Source: a virus. From it: 23,880 nucleotides of DNA. Position numbers and translations under genes: made by a program. The notes under the pieces are model-generated. The model was not told where the DNA came from. It saw only the letters and a list, made by a program, of their open reading frames with translations, and ran no database searches. The stretch lies in IMG/VR virus record IMGVR_UViG_3300006865_000030, positions 1-23,880 of that record. One strand, 5' to 3'. This document shows, piece by piece, positions 1 through 5,219 of this stretch; position 1 is the first letter of the stretch, and every line of letters begins with the position of its first letter.

Positions 1-1
1 A

Positions 2-214
2 ATGAAACTATCTTTTAGCGAACGTGATGAGTTCGGTAATGGGCGTGGCGTAATTATTTCGCTACCCTCTACAGTAACGCCAAGGCAAATTTTGGCGATT
101 GGTAGGTGTTACGAAAAAATCGGTTGGCAACCAAGCCGCCGAACAAAGCGTGCACTTGACGCGGCTAAAGCTGCAATCAAATTAGCACGCTCTACAAAAT
201 CGCCGCGCAAGTAA
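2..214 (+). CDS. Small basic protein of unknown function, possibly cut by the window edge
   Basis: A 70-aa open frame whose first ATG lies one base inside the window, so the true start may be upstream and outside view. The N-terminal half looks beta-rich and the C-terminal half (about residues 45-70) is a strongly basic, Lys/Arg/Ala-rich helix-like stretch ending SPRK, which would suit nucleic-acid binding; that is inference only. No family is recognised. It precedes a run of small unknown genes ahead of the lysis module and is in the same orientation. No ribosome-binding site can be judged because the upstream sequence is missing. Confidence 0.5.
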   Translation: MKLSFSERDEFGNGRGVIISLPSTVTPRQILAIGRCYEKIGWQPSRRTKRALDAAKAAIKLARSTKSPRK

Positions 215-236
215 CGCAAAGCCGTTAGCCCGCATT

Positions 237-305
237 ATGTGGCTCACTGAAGCGCAGGTAGTTGAATATCGCCGTCAAGGTTACTACGTTACAGAAGTTG
301 GCTGA
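237..305 (+). CDS. Possible 22-aa ORF (MWLTEAQVVEYRRQGYYVTE...)
   Basis: A short ATG-to-TGA frame fills the gap between two small genes. The peptide has a protein-like composition, but there is no clear Shine-Dalgarno site and it is far too short for family assignment. The frame stays open for some codons upstream of the ATG without another start codon, so it might equally be a decayed fragment. Treat it as tentative. Confidence 0.2.
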   Translation: MWLTEAQVVEYRRQGYYVTEVG

Positions 306-338
306 CGCGGACTTGTGTCTACGCTAAAAGGAGAAATT

Positions 339-539
339 ATGAACTGGGAAATTGTCGAATTGAAAAACGGACGAAAAACCGCCGGAAAGGTAAGTCGAAG
401 CGGGGAGTATATTGAAGTTCTTGTTCCGCAGCGCGATGGAACGTTTCTGCGTGAGACCTATTTGACGAGCGACATTCGCTCTTCGCGTCAGGTTCCAGAA
501 GACAAAGCGCGTTCATTTGCTTATTGGTACGTTCAATGA
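339..539 (+). CDS. Small phage protein of unknown function (66 aa)
   Basis: The start is placed at ATG 339 (MNWEIVELKNGRKTAGKV...) because an AAAAGGAG ribosome-binding site sits just upstream at about 326-333. An upstream GTG at 315 is in frame, but using it would place the Shine-Dalgarno site inside the coding sequence. The protein is short, charged and probably beta-rich (alternating V/I/L and K/R/E), like small SH3-type barrel proteins, but no family is recognised. Its stop overlaps the ATG of the next gene (ATGA at 536-539), so it is translationally coupled to the membrane protein that follows. Confidence 0.6.
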   Translation: MNWEIVELKNGRKTAGKVSRSGEYIEVLVPQRDGTFLRETYLTSDIRSSRQVPEDKARSFAYWYVQ

Positions 540-928
540 TTTGGGTAATTGTGTTCATTGTTGGCGTCGGGCTGTATGCCGGTATTGACGCCGGGTTGTC
601 CGGTAGACTGCCGGATTTTGGATTCATCCTGGGCGGCGTATTTTTGTTTGGGCTGTATCAGGTAATCGCGTCGTTTCTCCATCGGCGCGATTATATTGAG
701 GACGCCGACAAAATTGAGGAGGAGATAACCGCCGCGCAGATGCAGCGCATACAGGAGAAATCCCGCCTGTTGTATGCCATTGGCAAACCGGATAAAGACG
801 GCAGATACAGTCCCGCCAAAATGGTGTTATGGGAACGGTTTTTGCACTTGGACAAACTGGATAAACGGGCAACGAAACAGGAGCGTGAGCGGCTGATACG
901 CGCCCGTGGAGGATATATCGATGAGTGA
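536..928 (+). CDS. Two-TM membrane protein with charged cytoplasmic tail
   Basis: A 130-aa protein starting at the ATG that overlaps the preceding stop (ATGA); a TTG 12 nt upstream is in frame but less likely. Residues about 1-20 (MIWVIVFIVGVGLYAGI) and about 28-49 form two hydrophobic segments. A long, highly charged helical region rich in E, R and K follows, probably cytoplasmic. No enzymatic motif is visible. Its position two to three genes upstream of the holin candidate could suggest a membrane role in late infection, but a lysis role is not shown by the sequence. The last 8 nt overlap the next small gene. Confidence 0.6.
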   Translation: MIWVIVFIVGVGLYAGIDAGLSGRLPDFGFILGGVFLFGLYQVIASFLHRRDYIEDADKIEEEITAAQMQRIQEKSRLLYAIGKPDKDGRYSPAKMVLWERFLHLDKLDKRATKQERERLIRARGGYIDE

Positions 929-1001
929 TGCGATGGTCGGTGTTATTGCGTTGATTATTGCCGCTGTGTTGTGGTCGTTGGCGAGTGCAATGCGTAAATG
1001 A
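921..1001 (+). CDS. 26-aa single-TM peptide
   Basis: ATG 921 opens a 26-codon frame (MSDAMVGVIALIIAAVLWSL... ending ASAMRK). Residues about 5-22 form one hydrophobic segment and the C-terminus is positively charged, the pattern of a small inner-membrane peptide. GGAGG at about 908-912 precedes the start by 8 nt. Its start overlaps the previous stop and its own stop overlaps the next ATG (ATGA at 998-1001), so it fits the translational-coupling pattern of the neighbours and is likely real despite its size. Function is unknown; similar tiny membrane peptides occur beside phage lysis genes. Confidence 0.5.
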   Translation: MSDAMVGVIALIIAAVLWSLASAMRK

Positions 1002-1588
1002 CTGATGAGTGGAAACATTTCGAGCGGGTATATGCCCGCTATAAAAAAGACCTGCGTTCCTCCAACTCCTCCTTATGGGAGCTGTGTCTTGCGGCGGAGG
1101 CGGTTGTGGGCAGCGGACGCGGTGCGGCGGCGCAAATCTCCGATAGTATCGGAATTTCCCGCGATACGCTGGAAAACTGGGCGAAAGTCGGCTGGATGAT
1201 ACGCGCCTGCGATGGATGTTATACGCTGGACGAGCGCGGCAGCCGCTGGACGCTGGCGGACATTTGGTCAGTGGACAAATTGACCTACGACCATTTGTTG
1301 CGCGCGGCGCGGGCGATGAAATGGTATGAGCTTGCGCCCGAAATGGTGCTGGAGCGATTACTGCTCGCGCTGGACGGCGGGCAGGCGGCGCACGAAATGG
1401 AGAGGGACATCGAAGTTGCGGAGGAGGACGAACGCGCATTGTGGATGCGTGATGTCCGAAAATTAGCGGATGTCATCCGGCGGCGTGCCGACTTGTTCGA
1501 GTATCGGGGCGCGTCGCCAGGACTGATACGCGCCCGTAATTTGTTCTTGGGCAGACTGCAGCAGGAGATAGATGAAGGAAGCCGGTGA
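998..1588 (+). CDS. Putative HTH-containing protein of unknown function
   Basis: A 196-aa mostly helical protein. Residues about 40-66 (GRGAAAQISDSIGISRDTLENWA) read as a helix-turn-helix: a small-residue helix, a turn (GIS) and a recognition-like helix ending in NWA, as in many MerR/Xre-like or ParB-like domains. The rest is rich in Arg/Glu helices. DNA binding is therefore inferred, with no family assigned. It is coupled to the 26-aa membrane peptide by an ATGA overlap and overlaps the next small gene by 17 nt. A regulator of late genes is possible, but nothing here shows the target. Confidence 0.6.
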   Translation: MTDEWKHFERVYARYKKDLRSSNSSLWELCLAAEAVVGSGRGAAAQISDSIGISRDTLENWAKVGWMIRACDGCYTLDERGSRWTLADIWSVDKLTYDHLLRAARAMKWYELAPEMVLERLLLALDGGQAAHEMERDIEVAEEDERALWMRDVRKLADVIRRRADLFEYRGASPGLIRARNLFLGRLQQEIDEGSR

Positions 1589-1745
1589 GGAATATCATTG
1601 GTACATTCGCGGTACCTGTTGGATACGCTGCGATATTGTCTCGAATTTCCTGGGCATGGCGGTGGTGACATTGCGCACGACAGGCGAGACTGTCAACGGA
1701 CGCGCCCGCCGCGGGCTGTATGGTGTATTGGTGGACGCCGTTTGA
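1572..1745 (+). CDS. Small unknown protein (57 aa)
   Basis: ATG 1572 follows an AGGAG ribosome-binding site at 1563-1567 with good spacing, inside the end of the preceding gene, and the frame runs 57 codons to TGA 1743-1745. The product (MKEAGEEYHWYIRGTCWIRC...) has two Cys residues near the start and a basic RARRG segment. No family is recognised. The strong ribosome-binding site and the overlap style shared with neighbouring genes argue that it is translated. It ends just before a probable promoter for the holin gene. Confidence 0.5.
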   Translation: MKEAGEEYHWYIRGTCWIRCDIVSNFLGMAVVTLRTTGETVNGRARRGLYGVLVDAV

Positions 1746-1754
1746 GTTCTTTTG

Positions 1755-1763
1755 TGGTATACT
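1755..1763 (+). promoter_or_regulatory. Extended -10 promoter (TGgTATACT) for the lysis genes
   Basis: TG at 1755-1756, one base, then TATACT at 1758-1763 matches an extended -10 sigma70-type element (5/6 to TATAAT). No convincing -35 hexamer lies 16-18 nt upstream, which extended -10 promoters tolerate. Transcription would start near 1770, about 25 nt before the holin ATG at 1795. The same TGn-TATA pattern recurs before 4759 and 11861, which supports a shared late-promoter style. Confidence 0.45.
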
Positions 1764-1794
1764 AGAATCATCATCACAAGCGAAGGAGATAAAA

Positions 1795-2088
1795 ATGTCG
1801 CTCATTGAAATCCCGGTGGAATTACAAAGTTTAATCCAAATTGGCATTGAAATTGTTGTCGTATTCTTATTGACACAACTTGCCAAACTTGGACTCGACT
1901 TGCAAGGACATAAGGCTGCCGTTACCGCCGCGTTGTTCTCAGCGGTCACGGTCATCCTGAATGCGCTGCTAGCAAAGGTTCCCCTCAACCTGGAGGGGAT
2001 TGTATCGGCGTTATTGAATTTGCTGGTGGTCGTATTGGGCGCATTCGGTCTGTACAAACAGTACCGCCGGATGTTTCCCAAAAAATGA
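1795..2088 (+). CDS. Candidate holin (three-TM, 97 aa)
   Basis: The start is ATG 1795, preceded by AAGGAG at 1783-1788; an in-frame GTG at 1720 would put this ribosome-binding site and the promoter inside the gene. Three hydrophobic segments are visible at residues about 12-32, 41-61 and 67-87, followed by a short basic tail (KQYRRMFPKK). Size, topology and a position two genes before the muramidase fit a class I holin, which forms membrane lesions that let the lysin reach peptidoglycan. Holins share little sequence, so the call rests on topology and context. An accessory membrane protein is the main alternative. Confidence 0.65.
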   Translation: MSLIEIPVELQSLIQIGIEIVVVFLLTQLAKLGLDLQGHKAAVTAALFSAVTVILNALLAKVPLNLEGIVSALLNLLVVVLGAFGLYKQYRRMFPKK

Positions 2089-2097
2089 TAGCAGTTC

Positions 2098-2135
2098 CTC
2101 TCCGCCCTTCTCCTTGAGGGGGTTCCGGCGGAGAG
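2098..2135 (+). other. Intergenic RNA hairpin 1 in the lysis cassette
   Basis: CTCTCCGCC at 2098-2106 is the exact reverse complement of GGCGGAGAG at 2127-2135, giving a 9-bp GC-rich stem with a 20-nt loop that can itself pair (CTCC with GGGG). It begins a few bases after the holin stop codon. No T-run follows, so it is not a typical intrinsic terminator. An mRNA-stabilising or processing element is more likely. Confidence 0.5.
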
Positions 2136-2141
2136 TCTGCC

Positions 2142-2205
2142 TGCCGCGCAGCTCCAGTCTTAAACCGGTTCCTTTCGCCGGGAAATAGCCACTGGCTGCG
2201 CGGCA
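2142..2205 (+). other. Intergenic RNA hairpin 2 in the lysis cassette
   Basis: TGCCGCGCAG at 2142-2151 pairs perfectly with CTGCGCGGCA at 2196-2205 (10 bp). Inside it CCAGT at 2154-2158 pairs with ACTGG at 2191-2195, leaving a 2-nt bulge, and a CCGG/TTTC-GAAA region could fold further within the loop. The element ends about 15 nt before the next ATG at 2220 and is followed by an AT-rich stretch with no obvious Shine-Dalgarno site. A structured leader acting on the downstream gene is plausible. Confidence 0.5.
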
Positions 2206-2219
2206 ATATATATTATCCC

Positions 2220-2546
2220 ATGGCGACACCATCGTTGTCTGCAATCAACAAGCGGCTGAATCAGCACAGTAAAAAAATAGCCGTTATCGAACAGCAGCAG
2301 CAGGAACAGCACAAACTGCTGACCAGCATCGACAAGAAATTATCCGATGAGTATTTCGAGCAGGTAAAAATGCTGTACGAATACGTCATTGTCGGAAACG
2401 GACAGCCGTCCCTCAAATCGTGGCGTAATGAAATTGATAAGGAACGTCAAGGGGGAGTCAAATGGGGCGACAGGTTATGGCAAATTCTACAGGCAATTAT
2501 TTTGATTATAGCGGGCGGTGTGATTAGCAGGTATATTCAATGGTAA
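2220..2546 (+). CDS. XhlA-like coiled-coil/TM lysis protein
   Basis: A 108-aa protein with an N-terminal heptad-rich, Gln-rich coiled coil (residues about 5-42, AVIEQQQQEQHKLLTSIDKK) and one C-terminal transmembrane helix (about 86-105) ending in RYIQW. This architecture matches XhlA-type hemolysin/holin-accessory proteins, which lie beside holin and endolysin genes and help release lysin or anchor to the membrane. The stop overlaps the muramidase start (ATGGTAA). The ribosome-binding site is weak and the upstream region is strongly structured, so translation may depend on RNA folding. A spanin-like or purely structural role remains possible. Confidence 0.6.
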   Translation: MATPSLSAINKRLNQHSKKIAVIEQQQQEQHKLLTSIDKKLSDEYFEQVKMLYEYVIVGNGQPSLKSWRNEIDKERQGGVKWGDRLWQILQAIILIIAGGVISRYIQW

Positions 2547-3673
2547 TCGACAGAATCAAACAATATATTCATTCATTGTTTTACGATGACGAAAACAGCC
2601 GCGAACGAAATCGCATCATGCACTCTGCGGTATTGGGCGCGGTGACGGCGTTATCCATGCCGGATTTTTCCCGCGTCTGGGGCGTGGACATCTCCCACTG
2701 GGATGGTAATGTATCGTTGTCTGTAACGCGCTCTTTGGGCGCGTCTTTTGTTTTTATCAAGGGGCTGGACGGCACGTTGTCCACGCGGTATTTTGCCGAA
2801 AACCGGCAGCGTGCGCTGGCTGCCGGACTGCCTCACGCGCCCTATCAGTGGTTGTATCGTCATGCCAATGTGTCCTGTACCGCGCAGGCGCAGGCAATGA
2901 AATCATTATTGGACAGCTATCCGTCCGTTTTGCCGCCGGTCATCGATTTCGAGTGGACATATTGGGGGGGGGCGCAATCGAATCCGTCCTGGTCGGATTT
3001 GGATATCTACGTGACCGAGTTATTGCGGCTCGGCGTCCGCAAGCCCATCCTCTATACGGCGGAGGGATACGCCAATCAATTCGGACGGATGCCGGATGCG
3101 CTGCGTGAGAAATTTTCGGCGTTTTGGTTTGCCAATTATGGCGTGACCAGTCCCGCGCTGCCACAGGGATTTACGACATGGGATTTCTGGCAGTTTTCAT
3201 CCAACGGTGACGCGGCAGTAGTGTCGCCCAACGATGTCGGCAAAAAAGAGGTCGATTTGAATTACGTTATCAGCGCGGCGCGCTTAAACGAATTGACAGG
3301 AGGAGGAACGACAATGCTTTGGTATAAAGCGATTGGAAATATTACCATGCGGACGGCGGCAAGCAGCACGTCGCCCGCGGCGCAGATTAATGGCGTAACG
3401 CAGTACGTGCTTGTGGGGGATTATGTCGAAACGTCCAAAGAGTCCGGCGGGTTTGTGCTGTTGAATCGGGTGTACCGCAACGGTGGATTTGTCGAACTGC
3501 CTCAGCCTCCGGTTTGGTGCGGCATGGCATATCTGGAAGCCTCCGACCCTCCGGTGTTGGAGCCGCCAGCTTCCGTGCATGTGACGCTGGTCTCCGATAT
3601 CACGCTGGATGTGGACGGCAAACGATACGGAGCGCAGGTAATCAATGAGAACGTGGAGTTGACGCCCAAATGA
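2540..3673 (+). CDS. Endolysin: GH25 muramidase with C-terminal SH3-like wall-binding region
   Basis: Hydrolyses the beta-1,4 bond between N-acetylmuramic acid and N-acetylglucosamine in peptidoglycan at the end of infection. The GH25 domain spans residues about 46-250: GVDISHWDGN holds the first acidic residue (D50), VIDFEW holds the catalytic pair D136/E138, then FWFANY, WDFWQFS and a closing VDLNY follow in the usual order. A TGGGTT linker (about 253-258) leads to a beta-rich, SH3-like region (about 259-335) and a short C-terminal beta module. Residues 1-40 are an unusual extra N-terminal extension without a clear signal peptide. A nine-G run (2964-2972) lies just after the catalytic motif. 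An internal start at 3314 is described separately. Confidence 0.9.
   Translation: MVIDRIKQYIHSLFYDDENSRERNRIMHSAVLGAVTALSMPDFSRVWGVDISHWDGNVSLSVTRSLGASFVFIKGLDGTLSTRYFAENRQRALAAGLPHAPYQWLYRHANVSCTAQAQAMKSLLDSYPSVLPPVIDFEWTYWGGAQSNPSWSDLDIYVTELLRLGVRKPILYTAEGYANQFGRMPDALREKFSAFWFANYGVTSPALPQGFTTWDFWQFSSNGDAAVVSPNDVGKKEVDLNYVISAARLNELTGGGTTMLWYKAIGNITMRTAASSTSPAAQINGVTQYVLVGDYVETSKESGGFVLLNRVYRNGGFVELPQPPVWCGMAYLEASDPPVLEPPASVHVTLVSDITLDVDGKRYGAQVINENVELTPK
3298..3316 (+). promoter_or_regulatory. Strong internal ribosome-binding site and ATG within the endolysin
   Basis: AGGAGGAGG at 3298-3306, a 7-nt spacer and ATG 3314 form a near-ideal initiation site in frame with the endolysin. It sits exactly at the linker between the catalytic domain and the wall-binding region, and is stronger than the site before the gene's own ATG. 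Initiation here would give a 119-aa protein (residues 259-377) holding only the C-terminal domains. Such internal starts are established for several phage endolysins. The Gly-Gly-Gly codons of the linker could produce the motif by chance. Confidence 0.5.
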
Positions 3674-4428
3674 CGCTGACAGTTGACCAATATCTTCTGA
3701 TGACCGTCCGCCAGCCGTCGGTCGTTACCATCCCCTATTGGGCGCGGGTCAAATGGGATTGGGAGCGGACGAGCGATGGGATGCCGAGGATGTTGTCTGT
3801 CGATTACAAGCCGCCGACATACGGGTATCCTGGCGGGCTGCCGGATACGAACAAGACCTATTTCGACCAGTTTTTCGAGCTGGTCAAAAAAGCGCAGTAT
3901 CTCTGGTATGATCTCAACTGTATTGCCCAATATGGGAAATCATCGAAGGCGTTATCTGCCTCTCAGTCCAAAGCGGCGCGGCAGTCGTGGAAGAGTTTAA
4001 CGGCTTCCGGGCGGGCGCTGACCAACGGCAGGAGCCGCGAGGAGGGATATGCTGATTATGTGCTGGGTATCAATATCGGCGCGGCGAAAGGCGGCATCCA
4101 GCAAGAGAATCTGGTGCTGGGCGGAAATACAGTCAAAGTCATTGGAGAGCGTGAGATGCTGGGCGGAAAATGGTATCTCCCGGTTGCCGCCGTCGATTTG
4201 AGTAAACCGCTTCCCGCTGCCGCAGACCTATTTCGTGACAAAACATTATGTCATTGGTGTACCAATTCTACGCCGATTCCCGTCATGTCTGGAGGATACA
4301 GGATCGACCCATTCCCGCAATTCGGCGGGAGGGCGGTCTATCTCCTGATAGGACGCGGCGGCAGAGTGTATATCGAGGAACGATTATTGGAGCCTGTAGA
4401 GAGTATTCTATCGCCGTTTTATCCGTGA
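3670..4428 (+). CDS. Unknown protein coupled to the endolysin
   Basis: A 252-aa protein with ATGA overlap to the muramidase gene. It begins with an aromatic-rich region (PYWARVKWDWERTSDGMPRM), has a central Ser/Ala/Lys-rich helix (about 90-115) and a beta-rich C-terminal half (GGNTVKVIGEREMLGGKWYLPV and MSGGYRIDPFPQFGGRAVYL) resembling SH3-like barrels. No signal peptide, TM segment or catalytic motif is recognised. Translational coupling to the lysin suggests a lysis-related or wall-associated role, but a virion surface protein is equally compatible, since the adhesin module follows shortly after. Confidence 0.6.
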   Translation: MTLTVDQYLLMTVRQPSVVTIPYWARVKWDWERTSDGMPRMLSVDYKPPTYGYPGGLPDTNKTYFDQFFELVKKAQYLWYDLNCIAQYGKSSKALSASQSKAARQSWKSLTASGRALTNGRSREEGYADYVLGINIGAAKGGIQQENLVLGGNTVKVIGEREMLGGKWYLPVAAVDLSKPLPAAADLFRDKTLCHWCTNSTPIPVMSGGYRIDPFPQFGGRAVYLLIGRGGRVYIEERLLEPVESILSPFYP

Positions 4429-4431
4429 TAA

Positions 4432-4728
4432 GGACGGTACTCTATACTCAACTGTAAAAAGTGTGGTCGTAAAAATTGGGGAAAGGTGTGGGGCAAAGCC
4501 CGTTTCGATTTCATGAGTAATGGATTGGATTTTATCGCCCCCAAACTTGGCGGCAGTCCAAAACGTAATATGGAGCGTGAGGATTGGATTCGCATTGTCG
4601 AGACCGGCGACCCGCAAACGCTGGCGGACATGGAGTCATATTGCCGCTGTGATGTCCGTAACGGGATTACCGTATTCCGCCGGATGGTCGCGTACATCGA
4701 ATCATCGGGCGAAACGGTGTACAAATAA
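4432..4728 (+). pseudogene. N-terminally truncated DEDDy 3'-5' exonuclease (RNase H-like) remnant
   Basis: The frame is open from 4432 but the only usable start is GTG 4486, giving about 80 aa. From that GTG, residues 4-20 (KARFDFMSNGLDFIAPK) match the FRFPSN-LDYL region and residues 52-56 (YCRCD) match the Exo III YxxxD motif of DnaQ-like exonucleases common in phages and PolB-like families. The N-terminal DxE (Exo I) and Exo II regions, about 100 residues, are absent both here and in the upstream 60 nt, so the product cannot be a complete exonuclease. A zinc-knuckle-like CKKC lies in frame before the GTG. It sits between the lysis and adhesin modules, far from any replication genes, and looks like recombination debris. 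Confidence 0.6.
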
Positions 4729-4737
4729 TGTTATAAT
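4729..4737 (+). promoter_or_regulatory. Consensus extended -10 promoter (TGtTATAAT)
   Basis: TG at 4729-4730, one base, then a perfect TATAAT at 4732-4737. No good -35 hexamer lies at 16-18 nt spacing. Predicted transcription starts near 4744, giving a leader of only about 15 nt that carries a GAGG ribosome-binding site before ATG 4759. It would drive the adhesin genes and possibly terminase and head genes downstream. Confidence 0.55.
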
Positions 4738-4758
4738 GCCGGAATATAGCGAGGTAAT

Positions 4759-5217
4759 ATGGCAGATATCAAACTCAAGACAACCAGCGTGGCGACGCTG
4801 GCAAGCACGGAACTCAACAGCCTTACTAATGGGGGCGGCGCGTTGTGTACGGAATACGATAACGGAACGAACCTATACATCTATGGATTGTTTCTGTTGA
4901 CGGTGACATTCGGGACGAACCCAACCACTGGCAAACTGGTTAATGCCTATCTTGTCCCGGCGATTGACGGGACGAATTACGCTTATACCGGCGGCGGCGC
5001 GACGTTCATCGCCAACAGCATGTACATCGGCGGTTTCCCGGTATACGCTACAACCAGCACGCAGCGGATTCCTCTTGGCATTGACGGTTCGGTTAACAAG
5101 CCGGTGCTATTGCCGCCGTGCAAGTTCAAGCTGTACGTTATCAATAATTCCGATCAGGCGTTTCCCGCCAGCGGCAGCACCATCACCATGCTGCCTGTCT
5201 GGGCGCAATCCGTGTAA
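4759..5217 (+). CDS. Probable virion surface/structural protein (152 aa)
   Basis: A beta-rich, Thr/Gly/Ala/Asn-rich protein with almost no charged helical segments, typical of phage head-decoration or tail-fibre components. It opens MADIKLKTTSVATLASTELN and has a Gly-rich loop (YAYTGGGATF) and a C-terminal strand region (FKLYVINNSDQAFPASG). A GAGG ribosome-binding site is 7-8 nt upstream, and a consensus extended -10 element lies just before it. The large repeat-containing adhesin follows 2 nt after its stop. The exact place in the particle cannot be told from the sequence. Confidence 0.6.
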   Translation: MADIKLKTTSVATLASTELNSLTNGGGALCTEYDNGTNLYIYGLFLLTVTFGTNPTTGKLVNAYLVPAIDGTNYAYTGGGATFIANSMYIGGFPVYATTSTQRIPLGIDGSVNKPVLLPPCKFKLYVINNSDQAFPASGSTITMLPVWAQSV

Positions 5218-5219
5218 TC

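Noticed and set aside
315-338. GTG start at 315 for the small gene ending at 539
   Set aside because: It places the Shine-Dalgarno sequence inside the coding region; ATG 339 has a proper site just upstream.
337-627. Long minus-strand ORFs throughout the window (for example 624-1439, 6465-7172, 13918-14682)
   Set aside because: They lie opposite well-supported + strand genes, have no ribosome-binding sites, and read as low-information shadow translations rich in Arg, Pro and Ser.
3670-4428. Calling the lysin-coupled protein a second peptidoglycan hydrolase
   Set aside because: It carries no recognisable catalytic motif of amidase, CHAP, NlpC/P60 or lysozyme families; only SH3-like patterns are seen.
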